Positions 27,826-34,769 of a DNA stretch of 34,769 nucleotides are shown piece by piece; position 1 is the first letter of the stretch, and each line of letters opens with the position of its first letter. Where the stretch lies: positions 1 to 34,769 of the IMG/VR virus record IMGVR_UViG_3300044613_000162. The stretch is one strand, 5' to 3'. The notes under the pieces are model-generated. The model had not been told where the DNA came from. It saw only the letters and a list, made by a program, of their open reading frames with translations, and ran no database searches. Position numbers and translations under genes: made by a program. This DNA comes from a virus.

Positions 27826-30503
27826 TAGGCAAAAAAATTAACCAATTAGCTACCGAGTTAGCGCCAGTTAGTACCGATTTAACTATTATAGGAGACCCGG
27901 ATAGTGGAGTAAGTAAGAAGATTACACTTGCACAATTAGGGGCTATTTTTAGCGGTGCGGTTTCGTTTTATACTAACCTTGCAGGGTTCCCTGTTGTTGG
28001 CGATATTAACGTTATTTATTGCGCTAAAGACACGCAGAAACTTTATTTGTGGAGTGGTTCGGCTTATACCGAAGTTTTCCCTTCACAAGCTTTGTTAGAT
28101 ACTTATCAATTAAGAAGTGAAAAGGGTGTAAGTAATGGTTATGCTTCTTTGGATAGTGGCGGTAAAGTTCCTATAAGTCAGCTACCGAGTTCTATTATGG
28201 AATACAAAGGAACTTGGAACGCATCTACTAACACCCCTACACTTGCAAACGGAACGGGCGATACGGGAGATGTTTATATTTGTAACGTAGCAGGAACTGT
28301 AAACTTTGGCGCTGGTCCGATTACTTTTGCGGTTGGCGATTATGTGATCTATTCAGGTACTATCTGGCAGCGTTCAAGTGGTGCGGTGGGTACAGTTACA
28401 AGCGTAGCTTTAACAGTTGGTGGCGATGCGATAAGCGTATCGGGTAGTCCTTTAACAACAAGCGGGACTTTAGGTTTAACTTTCAACGGAACAACGGCTC
28501 AGTATATTCGTGGAAATGGTACTTTAGAAACGTTCCCTACTTCTCTAATTAGCGGTACGGGTAATGTAAATGCTATCCCTAAATTTACTGCTAACACAGT
28601 TTTAGGCAATAGCGTTATGGAAGATGACGGAAACTTTGTTTCAATGCGTGGTTTAAAGATTAATGCAGTTACAGGTGTAGGCAACACAATTAACTTTCAA
28701 CAAGCTTCAGGCATCACGGCTGCTGGTCTTGGTTATAGCACAATCGGTGCAGCAGGTTCAACGGGAATTAAATTTTACTTAGATCAAAATAGCACCACAA
28801 GAAGCTTTGTTTTAGACACTACAACTATTACAAGCGATACTGAGCGTACTTATAGTATGCCTAATTCAAGCGGTACTTTAGCACTTACTTCCGACATACC
28901 AAGTGTAACGGGTTACGTTCCTTACACGGGCGCAACGGCTAACTTAGATTTAGGAACGCATACTTTAATTGCTGCTAAAGGTACTTTTTCAAGTTCTGGT
29001 AGTGGCGATACTGTTGGCATAACACATTCAAGCGGTAGTGGTATTGCTTTAAATATTACAAAGGGTGGTAGTGGCGAAGGCTTATACATAAACAAAACAA
29101 GCGGTTCGGGTAACGCTGCTACAATCATAGGTACTTTAAACGCAACTACTTTAGTTAAGTCGGGCGGTACATCTTCTCAATTTTTAAAAGCCGATGGTAG
29201 TGTAGATAGCACTTCTTATGGCACGGGTTCGGTAACATCGGTAGGCTTATCTTCTGCAACAAGCGGAGTAACTATTGGCTCAACACCAATTACAACAAGT
29301 GGAACTATTACTTTAGCTATTGCAACGGCAAGTGGTTCACAACAAGGTTTATTATCAAGCACCGATTGGACTACCTTTAACAACAAGCAAAACGCTTTAA
29401 CCAATCCAGTAACGGGAACAGGTACAACTAACTACCTACCTAAGTTTACAGGTGCAAGTACAATAGGTAACTCAATAGTTAGTGAAAGTGGTGCTGCGTT
29501 AAGCGTTGCAGGTAGTATTGGAATATCTGGCAACTATCCAATTATTTTAAATAGCGTAAGTGGGGTAAGTTCACAACAATTACAATACCAAAATAATGGA
29601 ACTAATAAATGGCAATTATATTTAGATACGTCTAATAATAGTTTTAACTTTTATAGTTCTGCAAATACTGCCAATAGATTAACATTAACGGAAGCAGGCA
29701 ATTTAGGATTAGGAGTTACACCGAGTGCGTGGGCGAGTGGTTATAAAGTAGCACAATATCAAGGAGGATTTTTAGGCTCTGATGGAACTTCATATATCTA
29801 TTTTGGGCAAAATGCTTATAGTGATGGAACTTTTAAGTATTTAGCAAATGGGTTAGCTACAATATACGCCCAAGATGCAGGTAAATATATTTGGTATCAA
29901 GCTCCTTCAGGAACGGCAGGTAACGCTATATCCTTTACCCAAGCAATGACGTTAGATGCGAGTGGAAATTTAATGGTGGGAACAACAAGTCCTGTAACCT
30001 TTAGCGGATATAAAACATTATCTGTAAATGGTTCAAGTGGTGCTTCTTTTGTTACAATGGCAAATGGTACTTCTGCTATTAGGCTTATTAGTAGTACTAC
30101 CGATAGTGCAGTATGGGAGCCGAGAAACGTAGATATGTTATTTGCTACTAACAACACTACACGTCTTACAATAGCCTCTACAGGAGCAGCTACATTTAGT
30201 GGGAATCTTAATGTAACAGTACCTAATACACCGGAAGTATTTTTAACACACTCTAATACAAGTAGAACATTCTTAATGGCAGTTGATGGTAGCAATGCTT
30301 TTTTTAGAGCAAATTCTACCAATAATATTTTGTTTCAAGTAGCAGGTGGTACAAATGTTATGGCATTAACTTCGGCAGGTAACGTAGGTATAGGTACTAC
30401 ATCGCCCGGTAGTAAACTTTCTATTGTTGGGCTTCCTACATCTTCAAGTGGATTATCAAGTGGGGATATTTGGAATGATAGCGGAACATTAAAAATAGTA
30501 TAA
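27822..30503 (+). CDS. Tail fibre / receptor-binding protein
   Basis: An 893-residue protein with a short N-terminal attachment part (KKINQLATELAPVSTDLTII, then DPDSGVSKKITLAQLG), followed by a long Gly/Ser/Thr-rich beta repeat region containing pieces such as VTSVALTVGGDAISVSGSPL and VTSVGLSSATSGVTIGSTPI, and KFTANTVLGNSVM with KFTGASTIGNSIV. Repeats GNLGLGVTP, GNLMVGTTSP and GNVGIGTTSPG mark the C-terminal third, and the end (GLPTSSSGLSSGDIWNDSGT) is the standard close of Bacteroidota phage fibres. No S74 autocleavage domain is visible. It should bind the host receptor. Mosaic structure indicates recombination. Confidence 0.85.
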   Translation: MIGKKINQLATELAPVSTDLTIIGDPDSGVSKKITLAQLGAIFSGAVSFYTNLAGFPVVGDINVIYCAKDTQKLYLWSGSAYTEVFPSQALLDTYQLRSEKGVSNGYASLDSGGKVPISQLPSSIMEYKGTWNASTNTPTLANGTGDTGDVYICNVAGTVNFGAGPITFAVGDYVIYSGTIWQRSSGAVGTVTSVALTVGGDAISVSGSPLTTSGTLGLTFNGTTAQYIRGNGTLETFPTSLISGTGNVNAIPKFTANTVLGNSVMEDDGNFVSMRGLKINAVTGVGNTINFQQASGITAAGLGYSTIGAAGSTGIKFYLDQNSTTRSFVLDTTTITSDTERTYSMPNSSGTLALTSDIPSVTGYVPYTGATANLDLGTHTLIAAKGTFSSSGSGDTVGITHSSGSGIALNITKGGSGEGLYINKTSGSGNAATIIGTLNATTLVKSGGTSSQFLKADGSVDSTSYGTGSVTSVGLSSATSGVTIGSTPITTSGTITLAIATASGSQQGLLSSTDWTTFNNKQNALTNPVTGTGTTNYLPKFTGASTIGNSIVSESGAALSVAGSIGISGNYPIILNSVSGVSSQQLQYQNNGTNKWQLYLDTSNNSFNFYSSANTANRLTLTEAGNLGLGVTPSAWASGYKVAQYQGGFLGSDGTSYIYFGQNAYSDGTFKYLANGLATIYAQDAGKYIWYQAPSGTAGNAISFTQAMTLDASGNLMVGTTSPVTFSGYKTLSVNGSSGASFVTMANGTSAIRLISSTTDSAVWEPRNVDMLFATNNTTRLTIASTGAATFSGNLNVTVPNTPEVFLTHSNTSRTFLMAVDGSNAFFRANSTNNILFQVAGGTNVMALTSAGNVGIGTTSPGSKLSIVGLPTSSSGLSSGDIWNDSGTLKIV

Positions 30504-30521
30504 TAAATAAAATAAAATAAA

Positions 30522-30854
30522 ATGGCAACAAATTACAAATGGGTAATATCCCAATTAGACACCGCACCGAGCGAAGATGGTTTAACCGACGTAGTTAAGG
30601 TAGTACATTGGCGTTATCAAGCAGAACAAGTAGACGGAAACAAAACTTACAACGCCGAGGTATACGGCGCTATGGGTTGCGCTACACCTTCGGAAACTGA
30701 CTTTACCGCTTATGCAGATTTAACTTTCGATCAAGTATGTGCGTGGTTAGTAGCAGGTAATGACGTAGATGCTTTGCAATCAAACTTAGATACTCAAATC
30801 AAGAACCAAAAGAACCCACCCATTGTAAACTTACCTTTGCCGTGGAATAATTAA
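30522..30854 (+). CDS. Hypothetical fibre-associated protein
   Basis: A 110-residue protein (KWVISQLDTAPSEDGLTDVV, then VVHWRYQAEQVDGNKTYNAE) with an acidic helix near the end (TFDQVCAWLVAGNDVDALQS) and the close NPPIVNLPLPWNN. I recall similar small proteins (DUF7936-like) next to phage tail fibre genes; a fibre chaperone or fibre-bound protein is plausible. The leader is A-rich (AAATAAAATAAAATAAA) as for the capsid gene. Confidence 0.65.
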   Translation: MATNYKWVISQLDTAPSEDGLTDVVKVVHWRYQAEQVDGNKTYNAEVYGAMGCATPSETDFTAYADLTFDQVCAWLVAGNDVDALQSNLDTQIKNQKNPPIVNLPLPWNN

Positions 30855-30884
30855 AATCTATATATCTTTACCAAAATTTAAACA

Positions 30885-31271
30885 ATGAAATACAAACAAC
30901 TATTACAATTAGTAAGCAGCATCAATGTCGTTATTGGCAATCAGGACACAAAGACACAAAAGAAGCTATTTAAAATCTACGAGAAGGTTAAATCCTATCA
31001 CGAAGGTTATCAAGTAGAAGTTGAGATTTTACGTTTAGATGCAGCACAAACCGACGATAAGGACTGCTTACTATTAGACGAGAAAGGAAATTACAAGTAT
31101 TCTAAAGAAGGCATCAAGAAACTGACTAAAGATATTGAAGCCTTAAATGATAAAGAATTTGATTTTCAAATAATTAACGTAGTTAATCAATCTGGTTTAC
31201 AAGATTTTACATTCTTACAAGATTGGGTAACTGGCGTAGAATTTAACAAACAAGAAGAAGAAGAACTATAA
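30885..31271 (+). CDS. Hypothetical helical protein
   Basis: A 128-residue charged helical protein (MKYKQLLQLVSSINVVIGNQ; TKTQKKLFKIYEKVKSYHEG; VEVEILRLDAAQTDDKDCLL), ending in a very acidic tail (NKQEEEEL). No domain recognised. It precedes the lysis region; TAATG overlap with the next gene. A weak -7-like sequence TATATCTTTA lies at 30859-30868. Confidence 0.6.
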   Translation: MKYKQLLQLVSSINVVIGNQDTKTQKKLFKIYEKVKSYHEGYQVEVEILRLDAAQTDDKDCLLLDEKGNYKYSKEGIKKLTKDIEALNDKEFDFQIINVVNQSGLQDFTFLQDWVTGVEFNKQEEEEL

Positions 31272-31441
31272 TGGGAAATAACCACCAAGCAGACCAATCA
31301 ACAATCGTTTCTTTAGTAAGTGCTACTATTAGCATTACAAATATTCAACCACTATTCACATTGATTGCGAGTTTGGTGGCTATTGTTTCTGGTGGTATGG
31401 CTATTAGATACTATTACAAAATGACCAAAAAGCTTAAATGA
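31271..31441 (+). CDS. 56-residue membrane protein (holin-like)
   Basis: A short protein: a polar N-terminus (MGNNHQADQSTIVSLVSATI), one long hydrophobic helix (PLFTLIASLVAIVSGGMAIR) and a basic end (YYYKMTKKLK). Start overlaps the previous stop (TAATG), and its end overlaps the spanin gene (ATGA). Its place directly before a spanin gene makes a holin or pinholin-like role possible; a second candidate is at 33406. Confidence 0.55.
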   Translation: MGNNHQADQSTIVSLVSATISITNIQPLFTLIASLVAIVSGGMAIRYYYKMTKKLK

Positions 31442-31869
31442 GATTAATTCTTTTAGCCTTATTACTTACTTCGTGTGCTTCTGTAAAGAAGGCATCGGAG
31501 CGTTTAGATAGCACTGTAGTTAAGACCTTTGACTCGGTGCGTGTAGTCGTTTTAGATAGCGTAACTAAAATAGTAGAAAAGGAAGAGTATTTTACCAAAA
31601 CCATTACTTACTACGATACTTTGTGGGTTACTAAGGATAGTATGATAACAATTCCTAAGTACACAGAAACCTACACAAGAGGCACAAAAGAGAAACAAAC
31701 CGATAGTAAGCAGACCAAGACGGACTCAATGGCTCTAAATCGCACAGAAAGTACCCAAATTTCGAAGATAACTAAAACTAAGGATAAGTCCTTTAGCGAA
31801 TTTTATAAGGCTTTAATCGCGCTTATATTGATAATTACGCTAATCTTATTCTTTTGGAGACGTAAATAA
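31438..31869 (+). CDS. Unimolecular spanin (u-spanin) candidate
   Basis: A 143-residue protein. The N-terminus MRLILLALLLTSCASVKK is a lipoprotein signal with lipobox L-T-S-C (Cys13), so the mature end should sit in the outer membrane. The C-terminus (residues 122-140, FYKALIALILIITLILFFW) is a membrane helix followed by RRK. Between them is a Ser/Thr/Lys-rich periplasmic region (VVVLDSVTKIVEKEEYFTKT). One chain joined to both membranes is the layout of phage T1 gp11, the u-spanin that fuses inner and outer membranes in the last step of lysis. Neighbouring holin, endolysin and a second lipoprotein support this. Confidence 0.7.
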   Translation: MRLILLALLLTSCASVKKASERLDSTVVKTFDSVRVVVLDSVTKIVEKEEYFTKTITYYDTLWVTKDSMITIPKYTETYTRGTKEKQTDSKQTKTDSMALNRTESTQISKITKTKDKSFSEFYKALIALILIITLILFFWRRK

Positions 31870-31870
31870 T

Positions 31871-32143
31871 ATGGCAAAAGCAGCAAGAAGCGTAAACGTA
31901 TCGACTAACCCGTTACCGATTTCATTCAAAGAGTTTAGCAAAAACCCTGTTGTTGGTATGCTATTTTTATGTATTTGCGGTATTAGTTACCTCTATATTG
32001 ACAACGCAAAGAACAACAATAAGCAGGACGAAAAGATAGGTGCTTTGTACGAAATGGTGCGCAAAAGTGATAGCAGCAACGCAGCAAGTACGGCTCGTTT
32101 GGAAATGGCTATGGACTTAAAGGCACTTAAAAGCTTTAAGTAA
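31871..32143 (+). CDS. Small membrane protein of the lysis region
   Basis: A 90-residue protein with one membrane helix (residues about 27-44, PVVGMLFLCICGISYLYI) after a basic N-terminus and before an Asn/Lys-rich and helical C-terminus (DEKIGALYEMVRKSDSSNAA). It could be a holin, an antiholin or a structural membrane protein. Start one base after the spanin stop, and TAATG overlap with the lipoprotein that follows. Confidence 0.55.
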   Translation: MAKAARSVNVSTNPLPISFKEFSKNPVVGMLFLCICGISYLYIDNAKNNNKQDEKIGALYEMVRKSDSSNAASTARLEMAMDLKALKSFK

Positions 32144-32433
32144 TGCGTTATTTATTATTGGTTGCTTTGATAGGTTGCGGAACTAAAACCGATAATAAAA
32201 TCAAAGAGTTGCAAGACAAAGTAAAAGAAAGCCAGGTGCAAAGCGACTCGGTGCAAGTGATGGCGGCTGAGGATAACAAGAAGGTAATTACTAAGACAGT
32301 TAATACTATTGTTACTTTAAAGCAAGAAGTAAAAGAATTAAAAACGGAACTAAATGAAGTTAAGGCTAAATTGGACTCCGCTAATTTTGTTGATACTAAT
32401 AGCACCAAGTTTCAGCTTCGCCCAATACGTTAA
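32143..32433 (+). CDS. Lipoprotein with coiled coil (Rz1-like)
   Basis: A 96-residue protein. MRYLLLVALIGCGTK carries a lipobox A-L-I-G-C or L-I-G-C (Cys12). The mature part is a heptad-like helix (IKELQDKVKESQVQSDSVQV; TLKQEVKELKTELNEVKAKL). It resembles an outer-membrane spanin subunit. The last 80 bases overlap the next gene in another frame, the nested arrangement often found for Rz/Rz1 pairs, although here the lipoprotein comes first. Confidence 0.6.
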   Translation: MRYLLLVALIGCGTKTDNKIKELQDKVKESQVQSDSVQVMAAEDNKKVITKTVNTIVTLKQEVKELKTELNEVKAKLDSANFVDTNSTKFQLRPIR

Positions 32434-32794
32434 GAAGATAGGTGGCGAAGATAAGATTGTTATTAGTAAAGCAGAAGGCGAAAAGATAAACGCTGCGTTT
32501 GATAGCGTGAGCAATTTAGTTACATTAAGAGAAGCCCGTATTGATAGCTTACTAAGGGCAAACATCAAAACAAGGGATAGCCTTCGCATTGACTTACTTA
32601 CTTTAAAAGATACCCTTACCCAACGCAATAAAATAGTAAACGATACGTTAAACGATTATCGCAATAGGTATTATAAAAACATAGCGGTTTATGAGCAATA
32701 CGAAAAAGCAGTAGATTTTGAAATAAAACTTCACAGGCTTAACTCAGTTCTATTCGCTATGCTAACATTATTTTTATACTCTCAAATAAATTAA
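32354..32794 (+). CDS. Exported protein with C-terminal membrane helix (second spanin partner?)
   Basis: A 146-residue protein. The N-terminus is a signal peptide (LNWTPLILLILIAPSFSFAQ, cleavage after A-Q or F-A likely), followed by a coiled coil (EGEKINAAFDSVSNLVTLRE; RDSLRIDLLTLKDTLTQRNK) and a hydrophobic C-terminus (LNSVLFAMLTLFLYSQIN). If the C-terminal helix stays in the inner membrane, it could pair with the lipoprotein at 32143 to form a two-part spanin. Function is inferred from neighbours: GH19 endolysin follows two bases later. Confidence 0.55.
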   Translation: MKLRLNWTPLILLILIAPSFSFAQYVKKIGGEDKIVISKAEGEKINAAFDSVSNLVTLREARIDSLLRANIKTRDSLRIDLLTLKDTLTQRNKIVNDTLNDYRNRYYKNIAVYEQYEKAVDFEIKLHRLNSVLFAMLTLFLYSQIN

Positions 32795-32795
32795 A

Positions 32796-33395
32796 ATGAA
32801 TTTAGAAGCAATTAAGACAAAGATACCTGCAAATGTATTAGAACAAATACCAGATATTGAAGCAAAGTTTGGCTTGAATAGTAATATTAGGTTAGCACAT
32901 TTTTTATCTCAATGCGCACACGAAAGCGGAAACTTCAAAATATTTACGGAAAATCTTAACTATAGTGCTAAAGGTCTAAGGTCTATTTTTGGCAAGTATT
33001 TTAAAGACGATGCTATTGCACTTGCTTTTGAAAGGAAGCCTGAGAAGATAGCCAATAGAGTTTACAGTTCAAGAATGGGTAACGGAGACGAAGCAAGTGG
33101 GGACGGGTGGAAATTTAGAGGCCGTGGCTATATTCAATTAACAGGCAAAGATAATTACAGTCAGTTTGACAAATCGGTTGCAGATGATATTTTAGCTAAC
33201 CCAGATTTAGTTGCTACAAAATACCCTTTGATGTCTGCTGCATTCTTTTTTGAGAGAAACAATCTATGGAAAATTTGCGATGGCGGTGCTGACAAAGAAG
33301 ATGTTATTGCTCTTACAAAGCGCATCAATGGGGGAACTCACGGACTTGAAGACAGATTAACAAAATTTGCTTTATTCAATTCTTTACTAAAATAA
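32796..33395 (+). CDS. Glycoside hydrolase family 19 endolysin
   Basis: A 199-residue endolysin of the GH19 (chitinase-like lysozyme) family. AHFLSQCAHESGNFKIFTEN (34-53) carries the catalytic Glu43 and second Glu52, GNGDEASGDGWKFRGRGYIQ (95-114) and LTGKDNY are the conserved substrate-cleft motifs, and KRINGGTHGLEDR matches the C-terminal signature. It cuts the beta-1,4 bond of peptidoglycan. No signal peptide, so it needs a holin to reach the wall. A single domain of normal length. Confidence 0.9.
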   Translation: MNLEAIKTKIPANVLEQIPDIEAKFGLNSNIRLAHFLSQCAHESGNFKIFTENLNYSAKGLRSIFGKYFKDDAIALAFERKPEKIANRVYSSRMGNGDEASGDGWKFRGRGYIQLTGKDNYSQFDKSVADDILANPDLVATKYPLMSAAFFFERNNLWKICDGGADKEDVIALTKRINGGTHGLEDRLTKFALFNSLLK

Positions 33396-33405
33396 AATAT
33401 ATACT

Positions 33406-33624
33406 ATGAAATGGTTAGCCAATTTATTAGCAGACGAAAGGGGTTCGGTATCTACAAAGCGAGTAATTGCTTTACTATCGGCTTTATTTATCTGCATTAC
33501 CTTATTAGCTAATAGCTTTACACATCAAGAGATTGCCCCTTCGGATAAGCTTGTAGATGCCGTAATGGTTATTTGCATAGCTGCTATGGGTACTACAACT
33601 ATAGATAAATTCAGCCAAAAATAA
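33406..33624 (+). CDS. Holin-like membrane protein
   Basis: A 72-residue protein with two membrane helices: residues about 20-38 (VIALLSALFICITLLANSF) and 50-66 (LVDAVMVICIAAMGTTT), a polar N-terminus with ADERGSVSTKR and a short polar end. Size, two spans and the place next to the endolysin make a class II holin likely. It begins 10 bases after the endolysin stop. Confidence 0.65.
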   Translation: MKWLANLLADERGSVSTKRVIALLSALFICITLLANSFTHQEIAPSDKLVDAVMVICIAAMGTTTIDKFSQK

Positions 33625-33627
33625 ACA

Positions 33628-34362
33628 ATGCTAAAATCAAAACGCAAACGCCTATTCTTTGACATTGAAACCTCTCCGAACGTTGGCTTTTTCTGGAGTG
33701 CCGGATATAAGTTAAACATCACACCGGATAGCATAATTCAAGAACGTGCCATTATTTGCATCTGCTACAAGTGGGAAGACGAAAAAGAAGTTTACCACTT
33801 ACAATGGGACGCAAAGCAGAACGATAAAAAGATGCTACAAAGTTTTATCGAAGTAGCAAACACGGCATCGGAGTTAGTAGGACATAATGGAGACAAGTTT
33901 GATTTGCCGTGGGTAAGAACCAGGTGCTTATTTCATAAAATAGAGATGTTCCCTTCTTACGTTACTATCGACACGCTAAAAGTAGCAAGACAAAAGTTTA
34001 GATTTAATAGCAACAAGCTTAATTATATAGCTGACTATTTAGGTATTGGCACTAAGATCAAAACAGAATATAGCTTATGGAAGGACATTGTTCTACATAA
34101 GGATAAAGTGGCTATGGCTAAAATGATTAAGTATTGCCAGAAGGACGTAGTTTTATTAGAGCAAGTATTTAACGCACTTAAAAATCACATAGAACCTAAA
34201 ACACATTACGGAGTTATCTTCGGACAAGACAGAGGCTCTTGCCCTGAATGTGGGAGCGACGATCTAATTATTTCACTTCGTAGAACAACCGCAACCGGAG
34301 TAAAGAAAATATCTTACAAGTGCAAAACTTGTTTTAAAATGCATAGCAAAACCGACAAATAA
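33628..34362 (+). CDS. DEDDy 3'-5' exonuclease with C-terminal zinc ribbon
   Basis: A 244-residue protein. An RNase H-like exonuclease domain shows FFDIETSP (Asp12, Glu14), LVGHNGDKFDLPW (82-94, second Asp) and YCQKDVVLLE (168-177, Tyr168 and Asp172), i.e. the D-E-D-D-y set. The C-terminus has a four-Cys zinc ribbon (CPEC at 203-206, CKTC at 230-233). It resembles phage exonucleases of the DNA polymerase proofreading family and may trim DNA ends or RNA. It sits behind the lysis genes rather than in the replication block. Confidence 0.8.
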   Translation: MLKSKRKRLFFDIETSPNVGFFWSAGYKLNITPDSIIQERAIICICYKWEDEKEVYHLQWDAKQNDKKMLQSFIEVANTASELVGHNGDKFDLPWVRTRCLFHKIEMFPSYVTIDTLKVARQKFRFNSNKLNYIADYLGIGTKIKTEYSLWKDIVLHKDKVAMAKMIKYCQKDVVLLEQVFNALKNHIEPKTHYGVIFGQDRGSCPECGSDDLIISLRRTTATGVKKISYKCKTCFKMHSKTDK

Positions 34363-34566
34363 ATGGATAGTAAAATACTTAGCTTAGTAATTGAAGATAT
34401 GCGTAGCCGTGAGCAAGTAGGTAAAAAGAAGTACAACTGCACAATGGACAGGGAAGATTTATCGACAGGCGAATGGATAACACATTTGAAGCAGGAATTA
34501 CAAGATGCAATCCTTTACCTCACTAAACTTGAACAGATACACAATGCGCCTCAAAAAGATATTTAG
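34363..34566 (+). CDS. Small hypothetical protein (nucleotide-metabolism-like)
   Basis: A 67-residue helical protein: LSLVIEDMRSREQVGKKKYN, then MDREDLSTGEWITHLKQELQ and DAILYLTKLEQI. The E-W-x-x-H-x-x-Q-E-L-x-D-A-x-x-Y pattern resembles the helical core of small MazG-like or DUF5664-like phage proteins. It could be a partial nucleotide pyrophosphohydrolase fold, but it is too short to be active alone. Its end overlaps the acetyltransferase gene by 23 bases. Confidence 0.6.
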   Translation: MDSKILSLVIEDMRSREQVGKKKYNCTMDREDLSTGEWITHLKQELQDAILYLTKLEQIHNAPQKDI

Positions 34567-34769
34567 CTTCGGAAATATTTTAGATCGAGATACCTACGAG
34601 CAACTTAGAGAATTAGATTATAACAACCCAAACTTTAAGGGTTGCGGAGACGAGTTCCAGTTTAACCGGGAGTGGTGGGTTATGCTTGACGAAGGCGAAA
34701 TAGTTGCTTATTGCGGATCAATTTACTCTAAAGGCATTTGCATATTTAATAGAGCGTGGGTTAAAAAAT
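34544..34769 (+). CDS. GNAT N-acetyltransferase, 5' part (continues at window start)
   Basis: ATG at 34544 starts the protein whose remaining codons lie at 1-331 (joined in frame, 142 residues in all). The first residues read MRLKKIFSFGNILDRDTYEQ, then LRELDYNNPNFKGCGDEF, followed by the part present in both copies. The copy here ends with TTAAAAAAT instead of TTAAAAATT, a one-base difference at the contig edge. Confidence 0.8.
   Translation, partial: MRLKKIFSFGNILDRDTYEQLRELDYNNPNFKGCGDEFQFNREWWVMLDEGEIVAYCGSIYSKGICIFNRAWVKK
34642..34769. repeat. Terminal direct repeat, right copy
   Basis: Matches 1-128 with one mismatch (34768). The overlap length of 126-128 bases is near a common large k-mer size of short-read assemblers, which fits an assembly overlap of a circular molecule rather than a biological repeat. 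Confidence 0.85.

Noticed and set aside
29897-30322. 141-residue frame on the - strand
   Set aside because: It is antisense to the repetitive fibre gene, where the codon pattern leaves the other strand open; all other genes are on the + strand and no start signal is seen.
30859-30868. TATATCTTTA as promoter for the gene at 30885
   Set aside because: It has one base too many between TA and TTTA compared with TAnnTTTG; a TTTG at 30836-30839 is at acceptable distance, but the -7 match is too poor to list.
1-34769. Integrase, repressor, tRNA genes, CRISPR array, insertion sequence
   Set aside because: I looked for recombinase motifs, cloverleaf structures, spaced repeats and transposase genes on both strands and found none that I could support.

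Overview
The window is almost certainly one complete, circularly permuted genome of a tailed phage of about 34.6 kb. Bases 1-126 reappear exactly at 34642-34767, and an acetyltransferase gene is cut by the ends and becomes whole when they are joined. Every convincing gene is on the + strand. The sequence is AT-rich. Promoter boxes fit the Bacteroidota consensus (TTG, about 19 bases, TAnnTTTG), start sites are often A-rich without a clear Shine-Dalgarno sequence, and many proteins are of the type seen in Bacteroidota phages. The host is therefore probably a member of the Bacteroidota; the genus cannot be read from the sequence. I see no integrase, repressor, tRNA or CRISPR array, so a lytic life style is likely but not proven.

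Layout. (a) 332-609: a non-coding control region between the last late gene and the first early gene. It holds a terminator-like hairpin, a four-helix fold with a predicted pseudoknot (370-446), a further hairpin and a promoter box. (b) 610-5207: early and replication genes: small unknown proteins, an ERF-type annealing protein, a small protein with an SSB-like tail, a DnaA domain IV protein, then a promoter and attenuator-like leader in front of a DUF1376 protein, a VRR-NUC nuclease and a sigma-like regulator. (c) 5204-11493: accessory genes: a PP-loop ATPase of PAPS-reductase type, a left-handed beta-helix acyltransferase, two glycosyltransferases, an HNH nuclease with its start codon in a hairpin, a GIY-YIG homing endonuclease, a ParB-like protein and a Mom-like DNA adenine modification protein. 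(d) 11494-13078: a hairpin cluster and the two terminase genes. (e) 13103-15313: a consensus promoter, a chain of tiny membrane proteins, and a tail-chaperone-like gene with a T9 slippery run and a second coding frame at -1. (f) 15362-21487: tail genes ending in the tape measure. (g) 21523-23700: prohead protease, scaffold and major capsid protein. (h) 23761-30854: tail tube, portal, connectors and tail fibre. (i) 30885-34566: small membrane proteins, a probable unimolecular spanin, a second lipoprotein/membrane-protein pair, GH19 endolysin, holin-like protein, a DEDD exonuclease with zinc ribbon, and small genes up to the acetyltransferase.

How it works together. Annealing, initiation and nuclease genes replicate and recombine the DNA. 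Mom and perhaps the PP-loop protein would protect it from host restriction. Tail genes lie before head genes, the reverse of the usual siphovirus order. Two units (15362 and 24362) each consist of a terminator, a promoter box and a GTG start exactly five bases after the box, which suggests leaderless mRNAs.

The observations most worth testing are the pseudoknotted element at 370-446, the attenuator-like leader at 2963-3097, the dual-frame region at 15008-15313, and the leaderless GTG starts.
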